Counted from the first letter of the stretch, positions 18,592-28,116 are shown. The stretch is 45,100 nt of DNA from an uncultured Clostridia bacterium (GCA_904374385.1 CAJFGA010000008.1:1-45100); one strand, 5' to 3'. Notes: a model not told the origin generated them from the sequence alone. Numbers and translations: made by a program.

Positions 18592-21216
18592 ATGGAAATG
18601 CAAAAGACATACAATCCCAAGGATTTCGAGGATAGGCTCTATAAAGAGTGGATGGACAAAAATTACTTCCGCGCAGAAGTCGATCCGTCCAAAATACCCT
18701 TTACCATCGTCATTCCGCCCCCCAATATCACGGGGCAGCTCCATCTCGGCCACGCGCTCGACAATACCATTATCGACGCCCTCATCCGCTTTAAAAGGAT
18801 GCAGGGTTATTCTGCGCTGTACCTTCCCGGATGCGATCATGCATCTATTGCGACCGAGGTCAAGATCGTCGAACAGATGAAAGCGGAAGGGCTGACCAAG
18901 CAAGACGTGGGCAGAGAGGAGTTCTTGCGCCGCGCCTGGGAATGGAAGGAGAAATACGGCGGCCGCATCGTCGAACAGCTCAAAAAGATGGGGGTTTCGG
19001 CAGACTGGTCGCGCCTCGCCTTTACAATGGACGAGCGCTGTTCCAAAGCGGTGCGCGAAGTTTTCGTAAACCTCTACGAAAAGGGTTTGATATACAGGGG
19101 GGATCGCATCATCAACTGGTGCCCGAGCTGTAAAACGGCGCTTTCCGACGCGGAAGTGGAGTACAGCGAGGATGCTTCCTTCTTTTGGCATCTCAAATAT
19201 CCCGTAAAGGACAGCGACGAGTATATCGTCGTCGCGACGACCCGTCCCGAAACGATGCTGGGCGATACGGCGGTTGCCGTCAACCCGAAAGACAAGCGCT
19301 ACGAGCATATGGTCGGCAAAACGCTCGTTTTGCCCCTCGTCGGGCGTGAGATTCCCATCGTAGCGGACGACTATGTGGATATGGACTTCGGCTCCGGTGC
19401 GGTCAAAATTACGCCGGCGCATGATCCAAACGATTTCGAAGTGGGGCTTCGCCATCATCTGGAAGTCATCCGCGTCATGAATGACGACGGTACGATGAAC
19501 GAAAACGCCGGGGCGGCTTATAACGGCATGGATCGTTTCGCCGCGCGCGAAAAAATCGTCGAAGATCTGAAAAATTGCGGCGCACTCGTCAAGATTGAGC
19601 CGCATGCGCACAACGTAGGGCACTGCTATCGCTGCCACAGCACGGTCGAACCCATCGTTTCTAAGCAGTGGTTCGTCAAAATGGCGCCCCTCGCCAAGCC
19701 CGCCATCGATGCGGTCGTGCGCAACAAGATCCATTTTACGCCCGAGCGCTTTTCCAAAATTTATTATAACTGGATGGAGGGCATCAAGGATTGGTGTATC
19801 TCCCGCCAGCTTTGGTGGGGGCACCGCATCCCCGTTTGGTACTGTCAGGACTGCGGCGAAACGGTCGTTTCCAAGACCGACGTAACCGTCTGCCCGCACT
19901 GCGGCAGCAATCATCTCAAACAGGACGAGGATGTGCTCGATACTTGGTTCTCCTCGGCACTGTGGCCCTTCTCGACCCTCGGTTATCCCGAAAAGACCGC
20001 CGATCTCGATTATTTCTATCCGACGGACGTACTTTCCTGCGGATATGACATCATATTCTTCTGGGTGGCGAGGATGATCTTCTCGGGCATCGAACATACG
20101 GGCAAAGTTCCCTTCCGCGATGTTCTCTTGCACGGCATCGTGCGCGACGAACAGGGCAGGAAGATGTCTAAATCTCTCGGCAACGGCATCGATCCGCTCG
20201 AAGTGATCGACGAATACGGCGCCGACTCTCTTCGTTTTGCACTCATCTCGGGCGTGGCGCCCGGCAATGACAGCCGTTACAGCCGCTCCAAGGTCGAGGC
20301 AATGCGCAACTTTATGAATAAAATTTGGAACGCTTCCCGCTTCGTCATCATGAATGCGGAAGGGGAAAATGTTCCCGATATTAAAGAGATCAAGCTGAAC
20401 GCGCCCGACAAATGGATCATTTCCCGCCTCGAAAGCTGCATCAAAGAGGTCACGCTCAATATGGGCAAGTTCGAATTGGGGATCGCCGCGGGCGCGCTGT
20501 ACGACTTTATGTGGAGCGACTTTTGCGACTGGTACATCGAACTTTCCAAAAGCGCCCTTTACGGCGAAGATGCCGAAAAGAAGCGCGCCGCACTGGCCGT
20601 CCTTTGCTTTGTGCTCGAAAACGCGCTTAAATTGCTGCATCCATTCGTGCCGTTTATCACAGAAGAGATCTATCAAAACCTGCCCCATACGTCGGGCAGC
20701 ATCATGGTTTCCGATTATCCCCGCTATAATTCCAAACTCGCTTATAAAAAGGAGGCGAAGGCGTTCGAAGGGGTCATGGACATCATCAAGGCGGTGCGCA
20801 ACATGAAGACTTCCGTCAACTGCCCGCCTTCTAAAAAGGTCAAACTCTTCCTCGCATCCCCGAACAGGCGCCTGATCTCGGCAAATGCCGGTGCGATCAT
20901 GAAACTCGCGGGCGTAAGCGAGATCGGCTTCGTGGAGAGCGCCGCCGAGATCGGGGAAAAGACGATCTCGCAGGTCATCGAAAATTGCACGGTGTTCGTA
21001 CCGCTCGGAGAATTGGTCGACATCGCCAAGGAAAAGGAAAGGCTGACCTCCGAACTGGAGCGCATCGAGGGGGAGATCAAGCGCGCAGACAGCAAACTGC
21101 AAAACCGCGGCTTTATCGAAAAGGCGCCCAAAAACCTTGTGGAAGCAGAGCGCGCCAAGCTGGATAAATTTATCGAAATGCGCGAAAAGATCGCAAAACA
21201 GCTCAAAGAACTTTGA
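18592..21216 (+). CDS. valS: Valine--tRNA ligase
   Basis: [56 protein letters not shown]-like block, [19 protein letters not shown]-terminal coiled coil. Confidence 0.98.
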   Translation: MEMQKTYNPKDFEDRLYKEWMDKNYFRAEVDPSKIPFTIVIPPPNITGQLHLGHALDNTIIDALIRFKRMQGYSALYLPGCDHASIATEVKIVEQMKAEGLTKQDVGREEFLRRAWEWKEKYGGRIVEQLKKMGVSADWSRLAFTMDERCSKAVREVFVNLYEKGLIYRGDRIINWCPSCKTALSDAEVEYSEDASFFWHLKYPVKDSDEYIVVATTRPETMLGDTAVAVNPKDKRYEHMVGKTLVLPLVGREIPIVADDYVDMDFGSGAVKITPAHDPNDFEVGLRHHLEVIRVMNDDGTMNENAGAAYNGMDRFAAREKIVEDLKNCGALVKIEPHAHNVGHCYRCHSTVEPIVSKQWFVKMAPLAKPAIDAVVRNKIHFTPERFSKIYYNWMEGIKDWCISRQLWWGHRIPVWYCQDCGETVVSKTDVTVCPHCGSNHLKQDEDVLDTWFSSALWPFSTLGYPEKTADLDYFYPTDVLSCGYDIIFFWVARMIFSGIEHTGKVPFRDVLLHGIVRDEQGRKMSKSLGNGIDPLEVIDEYGADSLRFALISGVAPGNDSRYSRSKVEAMRNFMNKIWNASRFVIMNAEGENVPDIKEIKLNAPDKWIISRLESCIKEVTLNMGKFELGIAAGALYDFMWSDFCDWYIELSKSALYGEDAEKKRAALAVLCFVLENALKLLHPFVPFITEEIYQNLPHTSGSIMVSDYPRYNSKLAYKKEAKAFEGVMDIIKAVRNMKTSVNCPPSKKVKLFLASPNRRLISANAGAIMKLAGVSEIGFVESAAEIGEKTISQVIENCTVFVPLGELVDIAKEKERLTSELERIEGEIKRADSKLQNRGFIEKAPKNLVEAERAKLDKFIEMREKIAKQLKEL

Positions 21217-21237
21217 TCGTAAGATCATGAGCCGTTA

Positions 21238-21268
21238 AAAAAGGGGCGAAAAGATCGCCCCTTTTCCT
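21238..21268 (+). terminator. Terminator after valS
   Basis: AAAAAAGGGGCGA-AAAGA-TCGCCCCTTTTCC. Confidence 0.75.
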
Positions 21269-21570
21269 TTGCAGACAGAGAAGAACGGCGCGCCTTGCGG
21301 CACGCCGTTCTCCTAAAACAAATGAGAAAAAATATGGGTAGTGAGTATGATCGTAAAGTAATTGGCGAGATAAAATGAAAGGGCTTTCCGCCTCTCTATA
21401 TCTCTGTTAATATTATAAGTAAACGATGTCAAAAAGTCAAGTAAATTCTTACAAAAAAACGCTTTACGGGTGTTAAATTCTTTATTAACAATCTTAAATA
21501 ATAGATAAAAATAACATTTTAAATAAAAATATCGTATAATACAGTTTCAAAGCGCGTGGAGGCGATTTTT

Positions 21571-22056
21571 ATGTTTAATATCGTTTTGGTAGAACCGGAG
21601 ATCCCGCAAAATACGGGCAACATCGTGCGCACTTGTGCCGCAACGGGGTGCCGCCTGCATCTCATCAAACCGCTCGGATTCGAAGTGTCCGACAAATATT
21701 TAAAGCGTGCGGGCTTAGATTATTGGCACTTCGTAGAAATTTCTTACTATGAAAACATAGAGGCGCTGTTTGTCAAATTTCCGCAGGCACGTTATTTCTT
21801 TTTTACTACAAAAGCCAAATATACTTACAGCGATGTACAATATCGGGAAGGGGATTTTCTGGTTTTCGGCAAGGAAACGCAGGGGCTTCCCGAACCGCTG
21901 CTTCGAGATCATTACGAAAGCTGCGTGCGCATTCCCATGATCGGCGAGATCCGTTCCCTCAATCTCTCCAATTCGGTGGCCGTGGCGGTATACGAGGGGT
22001 GGCGGCAGGCAGATTTTTCGGGCGGAAAACGGCAGGGGAAACCGCGCACATTTTGA
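21571..22056 (+). CDS. trmL: tRNA (cytidine(34)-2'-O)-methyltransferase (SPOUT)
   Basis: MFNIVLVEPEIPQNTGNIVRTCAATGCRLHLIKPLGFEVSDKYLKRAGLDYW...FGKETQGLPE...RIPMIGEIRSLNLSNSVAVAVYE. Confidence 0.96.
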   Translation: MFNIVLVEPEIPQNTGNIVRTCAATGCRLHLIKPLGFEVSDKYLKRAGLDYWHFVEISYYENIEALFVKFPQARYFFFTTKAKYTYSDVQYREGDFLVFGKETQGLPEPLLRDHYESCVRIPMIGEIRSLNLSNSVAVAVYEGWRQADFSGGKRQGKPRTF

Positions 22057-22236
22057 CGGACATCCCTTTGCGCCCGCCCGACGATTTACCGCCTCGGGCC
22101 GTGCCGGCACCCTGAATGCCGGCGTGGTTTTCTGCATCGCCGGGGCGGAAGAAATTGGACGAGAATCATTGACAAATTGCGAAAAAAAGTATATCATAAT
22201 ATAGGGTAAAAAATATAACCGCAAGGAGATTAGGTC

Positions 22237-23556
22237 ATGAACAAGAAGTCTATTACCGATGTCGACGTAAAAGGCAAAAGAGTTCTCGTCCGGTGCGATT
22301 TCAATGTCCCCATGAAGGACGGCAAGATCACCGACGAAAACCGCATCATGGGCGCTCTTCCCACCATCAAATACTTGATGGAGCACGGCGCAAAGGTCAT
22401 TCTCTGCTCGCATATGGGCAAGCCGCACAATGTGCTGGACGCAAAGGTCAAACTCAACAAAAAGGAAAAGAAAGCAGTCGAAGCTTTGCCTGCGGATGAA
22501 CAGGCAAAGGCGACAGAGGAATATATCGAAAAGGCGAAGAAACACGACCCCGTCAAGCTGACCCTCAAGCCGGTCGCGGACAGGCTCAACGAGTTATTGG
22601 ACGGCAAAGTGACGTTTGCAAAGGACGTCGTCGGGCCGGATGCTGAGGCAAAAGTTGCCGCATGCAAAGAGGGCGAATGTGTCCTACTCGAAAACCTCCG
22701 TTTCTATGCGGGTGAAGAGGGCAGGGATCTCGATTTCTGCAAAAAGCTCGCCTCTTACTGCGATATCTATGTGAACGACGCCTTCGGTACGGCGCACCGT
22801 TCGCACGCATCCACGGCGGCGATCGTCGAATACGGCCTCGTCAAGACGGCCGTATGCGGCTTCCTCATCCAGAAGGAGTTGGAGGTCATGGCGGACGCGC
22901 TCGAACACCCCGTGCATCCCTTTGTGGCGGTGCTCGGCGGCGCAAAGGTCGCAGACAAACTCAACGTCATTTCCAATCTTTTGAATAAATGCGATACGCT
23001 GATCATCGGCGGCGGCATGGCGTACACCTTCCTGAAAGCGGAAGGGTACGAGATCGGCAAATCGCTCGTCGACGACGATAAGCTCGGCTACTGCAAAGAC
23101 ATGATGCAGAAGGCAAAGGATATGGGCAAAAAACTTCTTCTGCCCATCGATACCGTCATCGTCAAGGACTTCCCCAATCCTATCGACGCGCCCGTCGAAG
23201 TCAGAACGGTCAAAGTGAGCGAGATCCCCGCGGATATGGAGGGCTTGGACATCGGCGAAGAGACGAGAAAGCTCTTTGCCGACGCGATCAAGGGCGCCAA
23301 GACGGTTATTTGGAACGGCCCGATGGGGGTATTCGAAAATCCCATCCTCGCCAAGGGAACGATCGCGATCGCGGAGGCGATGGCGGAAGCAAAGGATGCC
23401 ACGACCATTATCGGCGGCGGAGACAGCGCTGCGGCAGTGCAGCAGCTCGGCTTTGCGGATAAGATGACGCATATCTCCACCGGCGGCGGCGCCTCCCTCG
23501 AATTGTTCGAAGGTAAGGTTCTTCCCGGCATCGCCTGCCTCAATGACAAAGACTGA
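22237..23556 (+). CDS. pgk: Phosphoglycerate kinase
   Basis: [79 protein letters not shown]. Confidence 0.98.
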   Translation: MNKKSITDVDVKGKRVLVRCDFNVPMKDGKITDENRIMGALPTIKYLMEHGAKVILCSHMGKPHNVLDAKVKLNKKEKKAVEALPADEQAKATEEYIEKAKKHDPVKLTLKPVADRLNELLDGKVTFAKDVVGPDAEAKVAACKEGECVLLENLRFYAGEEGRDLDFCKKLASYCDIYVNDAFGTAHRSHASTAAIVEYGLVKTAVCGFLIQKELEVMADALEHPVHPFVAVLGGAKVADKLNVISNLLNKCDTLIIGGGMAYTFLKAEGYEIGKSLVDDDKLGYCKDMMQKAKDMGKKLLLPIDTVIVKDFPNPIDAPVEVRTVKVSEIPADMEGLDIGEETRKLFADAIKGAKTVIWNGPMGVFENPILAKGTIAIAEAMAEAKDATTIIGGGDSAAAVQQLGFADKMTHISTGGGASLELFEGKVLPGIACLNDKD

Positions 23557-23634
23557 GTATAAAAATTCGAAAGAGCGGAAATATTTCCGCTCTTTCCCGA
23601 GTAATAACGACTGTTAAAAAGGACTGAAAAGACT

Positions 23635-24381
23635 ATGAGAAAACCTATCATTGCAGGCAACTGGAAAATGAATAAGACGGCGGCGGAGGGCGTCGCCCTC
23701 GTCGAATCGCTCAAACCCCTCGTCGCGGACGCAAACTGCGACGTCGTGGTGTGTGTGCCTTTCACCGATATCCCCGCGGTCAGCGCGGCGGTAAAGGGGA
23801 GCAATATCCATGTCGGCGCACAGAACGTGCATTTTGCCGAAAAGGGCGCCTATACGGGTGAGATCTCTGCGGAAATGCTCAAAGAATTCGGCGTCGAATA
23901 CGTCATTATCGGCCACAGTGAACGCCGTCAATATTTCGGCGAAACGGACGAAACGGTCAATAAGCGCATGCTCGCCGCGCTGGCGGCGGGGCTGACCCCC
24001 ATCGTATGCGTCGGCGAAAGCCTTGAAGAGCGCGAAACCGGCAAGACGGAATCCGTCCTCGCCGTGCAGATCGAGGAGGGCCTCAAGGGGCTGGATGACG
24101 TTTCCAAGATCGTCATCGCCTACGAACCTGTTTGGGCGATCGGCACCGGAAGAACGGCGACGGCAGAGCAGGCGAACGAAACGATCGCCTTTATCCGTAA
24201 AAAGTGTGCCGAAGTATTCTGCCCGAACTGCGCGCAAAAGGTACGCATCCAGTACGGCGGCAGTATGAACGCTAAAAACTGCAAAGAGTTGATGGCGATG
24301 CCAGAGATCGACGGCGGCTTGATCGGCGGCGCTTCCTTGAAGGCGGACGATTTTTCCGTCATTGTCAATTACGACAAATAA
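23635..24381 (+). CDS. tpiA: Triosephosphate isomerase
   Basis: [47 protein letters not shown]. Confidence 0.98.
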   Translation: MRKPIIAGNWKMNKTAAEGVALVESLKPLVADANCDVVVCVPFTDIPAVSAAVKGSNIHVGAQNVHFAEKGAYTGEISAEMLKEFGVEYVIIGHSERRQYFGETDETVNKRMLAALAAGLTPIVCVGESLEERETGKTESVLAVQIEEGLKGLDDVSKIVIAYEPVWAIGTGRTATAEQANETIAFIRKKCAEVFCPNCAQKVRIQYGGSMNAKNCKELMAMPEIDGGLIGGASLKADDFSVIVNYDK

Positions 24382-24468
24382 GAGGAATATTTTCAAGATC
24401 GGACGAAGAGAGCGCGGAATTTTTTCGCGTTCTCTTTTTTGTTCAATAAAACCCGCGGACGAATTTGG

Positions 24469-24490
24469 CCGGTGACCGATGAGGGGGAGG
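24469..24490 (+). repeat. Dispersed double-hairpin repeat, partial copy (3' half)
   Basis: CCGGTGACCGATGAGGGGG matches the second-hairpin arm and tail of the family. Confidence 0.5.
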
Positions 24491-24562
24491 GAAGGGTTAA
24501 ACCCACATCAGCTGCAAGCGGTTCCATTCCCCCCGTCACGAAAGACGGCAAAGTAAACAAAA

Positions 24563-24612
24563 AAGGCTTCCCCCTCAGGGGGAAGCTGTCACCGCAGGTG
24601 ACTGATGAGGGA
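24563..24612 (+). repeat. Dispersed double-hairpin repeat, copy 3 (best preserved)
   Basis: AAGGCTTCCCCCTCAGGGGGAAGCTGTCACCGCAGGTGACTGATGAGGGA; both stems perfect (GCTTCCCCC/GGGGGAAGC; GTCACC/GGTGAC). Confidence 0.85.
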
Positions 24613-24704
24613 AGGGGATAACTGAGCCATTCATCCACCGCAAGCGGGTTCCCCTTGGGAGAAAGCAAAAGGAAATATACGAGCGAGAGGGCTGACAGCC
24701 CGAA

Positions 24705-24741
24705 AATAAAGATCCACTGGCTTTGCCGGCGGATCTTTATT
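24705..24741. terminator. Perfect 11-bp inverted repeat (terminator-like)
   Basis: AATAAAGATCC-N15-GGATCTTTATT. Confidence 0.5.
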
Positions 24742-24847
24742 GCACTTCGACACGGATGATTTTTCGGCTCGTCGCACGACGAAAAGGATGTCATACGGCA
24801 AAAGAGGTTTCAGACAGATGTCCGAAACCCTCTTTTGTGGATTGCAT

Positions 24848-25816
24848 TTAAAGTCTGAATACGGGTTCTCCGTTTTCAAATTGCACTTCCAAAACGTGTG
24901 CATGGCGATCGGGGTTGTTCAGCGGATCGCCCGAAATATATTTGTCCGAATAATCGCGGTAGTGGAGAATGCACAGCACCTCTCCGTCGTCGCCTGTCGT
25001 AAAGCAGTTATGCCCGGGGCCGAACACCTTCTTTTCGGGATCCGTTTTGAGTACGGGATATCTCTTTTTTGACCAAACATGCGGATCCAAAAGGTCGGCG
25101 TCCTCGTCGGCAGAAAGGATGCCCATGCAGTACATCTGTCCCGTCGCGCTCGCCGAATAGGTCACAAAAATTTTGCCGCCGTGTTTGAGTACGGCAGGGC
25201 CTTCGCAGACCCAAAAGTCGATGCGCTCCCAATCATAGTCGGGGGTAGTCAAAAGCACTTGCACCGTCTTCAGTTTGTTGGGCGCCTCCATTTCGGCAAT
25301 ATACAGGTTAGAGATGCCGAAGCGCCTGTGTACCTTTTCCGCCCAAATAAAGTAACGCTTGCCCCTGTGTTCGAAGGTGGTCGCGTCCAGCGAAAATTCC
25401 GTAAACGAATAGCTGTCATATCCGTTCTTGCGCCTGCCCGAAGGGGAACGGTGCGCCTGCATCATGCCGAGCTCGATCCAAGGGTCGTTCATGGGATCCT
25501 GTCCCGTACATTCGAGCACATAGGGCCGTATCTCCCATATTTTTTTGCTTTCGCCCGCGGCAAAGTAGATGTACCATTTGCCGTCGATGTAGTGGATTTC
25601 CGGCGCCCAGATGTGCGAGGCCATGATGCCTTCCTCGTGTTTGCGCCAAATGACCTTCTCTTCGGCGTCCGTGATCCCGTTGATCGTCGTCGATTTGCGG
25701 ATGCAGATCCTGTCATATGCGGGATAAGTCGCCGTAAAATAATACGTTCCGTCCGTGTGCTTGTAGACGTAAGGGTCGGCCCTGCCGAGCACCAAAGGGT
25801 CATTGTACTTAGCCAT
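24848..25816 (-). CDS. Glycoside hydrolase family 43-type protein
   Basis: YNDPLVLGRADPYVYKHTDGTYYFTATYP, ASHIWAPEIHYIDGKWYIYFAA, DFWVCEGPAVLKHGGKIFVTYSAS, GPGHNCFT. Confidence 0.92.
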   Translation of the reverse strand: MAKYNDPLVLGRADPYVYKHTDGTYYFTATYPAYDRICIRKSTTINGITDAEEKVIWRKHEEGIMASHIWAPEIHYIDGKWYIYFAAGESKKIWEIRPYVLECTGQDPMNDPWIELGMMQAHRSPSGRRKNGYDSYSFTEFSLDATTFEHRGKRYFIWAEKVHRRFGISNLYIAEMEAPNKLKTVQVLLTTPDYDWERIDFWVCEGPAVLKHGGKIFVTYSASATGQMYCMGILSADEDADLLDPHVWSKKRYPVLKTDPEKKVFGPGHNCFTTGDDGEVLCILHYRDYSDKYISGDPLNNPDRHAHVLEVQFENGEPVFRL

Positions 25817-25855
25817 AAATTTTACCGCCTTGTAAATTGTATTTCCTTCTGCTTT

Positions 25856-25884
25856 ATTGTAACATTGCAGGCTTGCGATGTCAA
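25856..25884 (-). promoter_or_regulatory. Promoter of the GH43 gene
   Basis: On the - strand: TTGACA (25884-25879), 17 nt, TACAAT (25861-25856). Confidence 0.75.
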
Positions 25885-25915
25885 TTCGATTTTTAAAAAT
25901 TCTGTGTAAAAAATC

Positions 25916-25954
25916 AAAAAAAATTCGGCAAATTGCAGGTTCGATTTGCCGAAT
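25916..25954 (-). terminator. Leftward intrinsic terminator upstream of the GH43 promoter
   Basis: On the - strand: ATTCGGCAAAT-N10-ATTTGCCGAAT followed by a T-run. Confidence 0.7.
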
Positions 25955-26169
25955 CGTTCACTTAAAAAACAACTCGGCCGGCGCGGCAAACGTTCGGCCG
26001 CCGCCTTTCGCGGCGGAGCGGCCGCCGATTTTTCTGATTTTGCAATTTCATTTTAAAAAGACTAATTTTGTTGCAAAAGCAACAGTATTTTTGTCGTTAC
26101 AATGTTACAATATGAACGAAAAGACCGAGATAAAGATCTCGGAAAAATAAAAATCGAGAGGTTATTGTT

Positions 26170-26700
26170 ATGAAAAGATGTGCGATTTGCGGCGAAATCG
26201 TCGCCGATGATGTAACTGTTTGCCCCGTTTGCAAAGCGACTAAATTTGTCCCCATCGATGACAGCGCGGAAATCAAATTTGCCTGCGTGCACGAAGTGGG
26301 CGTCGCAAAGGGGCTCGACGAAGAAGTCGTAAAGGGCCTGCGCGCGAACTTCGAAGGCGAGTGCACCGAAGTCGGCATGTACCTCGCGATGGCGCGCGTC
26401 GCCGAAAGGGAAGGATATCCCGAAATCGCGGAAGCATACAAGCGCTATGCGTATGAAGAGGCAGAGCACGCTTCTAAATTTGCAGAATTGCTCGGCGAGT
26501 GCATCACCGATTCCACCAAGAAAAACTTGGAAATGAGAGTGGCGGCGGAAACGGGCGCCTGCGCAGGGAAGCTCGAGATCGCTAAGCGCGCCAAAGAGTT
26601 GGGGTATGACGCCATTCATGACACCGTTCACGAAATGGCGAAGGACGAAGCGCGTCACGGCGCAGGCTTCAACGGGCTGTTGAAGAGATATTTCAAGTAA
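26170..26700 (+). CDS. Reverse-type rubrerythrin (N-terminal rubredoxin-like domain)
   Basis: [26 protein letters not shown] followed by ferritin-like domain with [47 protein letters not shown] and KDEARHG. Confidence 0.92.
   Translation: MKRCAICGEIVADDVTVCPVCKATKFVPIDDSAEIKFACVHEVGVAKGLDEEVVKGLRANFEGECTEVGMYLAMARVAEREGYPEIAEAYKRYAYEEAEHASKFAELLGECITDSTKKNLEMRVAAETGACAGKLEIAKRAKELGYDAIHDTVHEMAKDEARHGAGFNGLLKRYFK
26620..26696 (+). repeat. Left copy of 77-bp direct repeat (3' end of rubrerythrin gene; putative att site)
   Basis: GACACCGTTCACGAAATGGCGAAGGACGAAGCGCGTCACGGCGCAGGCTTCAACGGGCTGTTGAAGAGATATTTCAA; 76/77 identical to 28117-28193. Confidence 0.95.
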
Positions 26701-26741
26701 GAAAACGCATATATTGCGGTCAATACGGCTACAAAAACGCA

Positions 26742-26778
26742 TAAAAAGGACAGGCAATCCGCCTGTCCTTTTTTCATG
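26742..26778 (+). terminator. Terminator downstream of rubrerythrin, inside the putative element
   Basis: AAAAGGACAGGC-AATC-CGCCTGTCCTTTTTT. Confidence 0.85.
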
Positions 26779-26936
26779 CCGTTAATGTATGGGTGGAAAA
26801 AAAATGGAAGTCTGTTTTTATCAAATGGCGTTTTTATATGAAAAGTGGAAGTTGAAAAAGGTGGAAATTTTTTGTTGATAAAATCTTGGATTTTGATACA
26901 CATTCTGCACAACCAGCAAAGAGGATGACCTTTCAC

Positions 26937-27108
26937 CTAAAAGCAATCGAAGTTGCTTGCTATCCTCCAAAGAGTTTCCTCAAAGCCATACCACGCCAAA
27001 AGGTTTTTATTGTTCGCACCTTCGGCAAAGTAGTCGCTATCTTCCCATTCCTGAAACATATCCTTTGGGCTTTGCGCCTCTGCCTCCCGCATGGATTCCG
27101 TAAGTAGG
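26937..27108 (-). pseudogene. C-terminal fragment of an unidentified protein
   Basis: - strand frame reads ...TNALLTESMREAEAQSPKDMFQEWEDSDYFAEGANNKNLLAWYGFEETLWRIASNFDCF*; protein-like composition, no upstream body. Confidence 0.35.
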
Positions 27109-27761
27109 GCATTGGTGAAAGTGCATTCTATGGATGCAGCGGGCTGACGAGTATAACCATCCCCGACAGTGTGACGAGTATCGGTGATGACGCATTCTAT
27201 AATTGTAGCAAGTTGACGAGTATAATCATCCCGAACGGCGTGACAAGTATTGGTGAAAGTGCATTCTATGGATGCAGCGGGCTGACGAGCATCACGCTTC
27301 CGTTTTTGGGCAGTAGCGCTGCCGCAACGAGCGTTTCAAGGTCTACATTGTTCGGCTATATCTTCGGCACAAGCAACTATACGGGCAGCACTGCGGCACA
27401 GCAATATTATGGTTATAGGTTTTCTCAAACTTATTATATTCCCACATCGCTTCAGCGCGTGACGATAACGGGCGGAAAAATCCTTTACGGTGCATTTTAT
27501 AATTGTAGCGGGTTGACAAGTGTGACGATCGGCAACGGCGTGACAAGTATCGAAAGCTCTGCGTTCTATGGTTGCAGTAGGTTGACGAGCGTCGTGTTTG
27601 AAAATCCAAACGGTTGGTGGGTGTCTACTTCATTTACAGCGACAAGCGGAACGGTAATTCCCAGTAGCCAACTCTCTAATCCGTCTACCGCAGCAACCTA
27701 TCTAACATCTACTTATTACTATTATTATTGGAAACGCAATTCAATGGGTACAAATAATTAA
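27108..27761 (+). pseudogene. BspA-like leucine-rich repeat protein, 3' fragment / start-less cassette
   Basis: GIGESAFYGCSGLTSITIPDSVTSIGDDAFYNCSKLTSIIIPNGVTSIGESAFYGCSGLTSITLP...; open from just after TAG at 27105-27107 with no credible start codon or RBS. Confidence 0.8.
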
Positions 27762-27850
27762 TAGTGAATAAACGTAGAAAAGGGCTGTACAATCTGCAAA
27801 AGACAGTACAGCCCCTCTCTATGTTCAAAATGCAATATTCAGTTGTTCAG

Positions 27851-27890
27851 ACGGCGGCTGTCGTGAGGGGATATGCCGCCGTTTTTGTTT
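27851..27890. terminator. Terminator hairpin, possibly bidirectional
   Basis: ACGGCGGC-N16-GCCGCCGT followed by TTTTGTTT on +; lies immediately after the stop of the - strand sORF. Confidence 0.7.
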
Positions 27891-27891
27891 A

Positions 27892-27957
27892 TTATACAGT
27901 ATTATTTGTCCTGTTCATCTTGCGAAACTGATTTACTCCATTGTTGTTTTGTGACAT
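27892..27957 (-). CDS. Candidate 21-aa small protein
   Basis: - strand AGGAGGTCATTTTTC-ATG; MSQNNNGVNQFRKMNRTNNTV*; optimal SD and followed by a hairpin. Confidence 0.45.
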   Translation of the reverse strand: MSQNNNGVNQFRKMNRTNNTV

Positions 27958-28116
27958 GAAAAATGACCTCCTAAGTGGAAAAAAGGTGGACTTTTTCAAA
28001 ATCACACTCTCCATATAAATATTTTAGGTGGAAAAATTTATAGTAAAAATTGACAAAACAAGGCGTTTTTCCATATTTTTCCGATGAATTTGAGGCATTT
28101 ATGCGATTTTCAAAAC

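Larger units (their letters stand above)
26697..28116. mobile_element. Putative degenerate or non-autonomous integrated element at the rubrerythrin 3' end
   Basis: ~1.4 kb of low-coding DNA bounded by the 77-bp direct repeats; contains LRR fragment, sORF and short terminal repeats; no recombinase inside. Confidence 0.55.

Noticed and set aside
18490-21228. 912-aa ORF on the - strand covering all of valS
   Set aside because: Antisense shadow of a GC-rich coding sequence with strong codon bias. Product is low-complexity His/Asp/Arg-rich with no motifs, while valS on + is unmistakable.
25923-25954. GGTTCGATTTGCC resembling a tRNA T-arm
   Set aside because: Part of a perfect 11-bp inverted repeat followed on the - strand by a T-run; no acceptor, D or anticodon arm around it.
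26655-26936. 93-aa - strand ORF (MKGHPLCWLCRMC...)
   Set aside because: Runs through the rubrerythrin terminator and the AT-rich island margin; no RBS and implausible composition.
27111-27600. Regular repeats suggesting a CRISPR-like array
   Set aside because: The periodicity is 69 nt, in frame, and encodes 23-aa BspA-like leucine-rich repeats; units are diverged and not separated by spacers.
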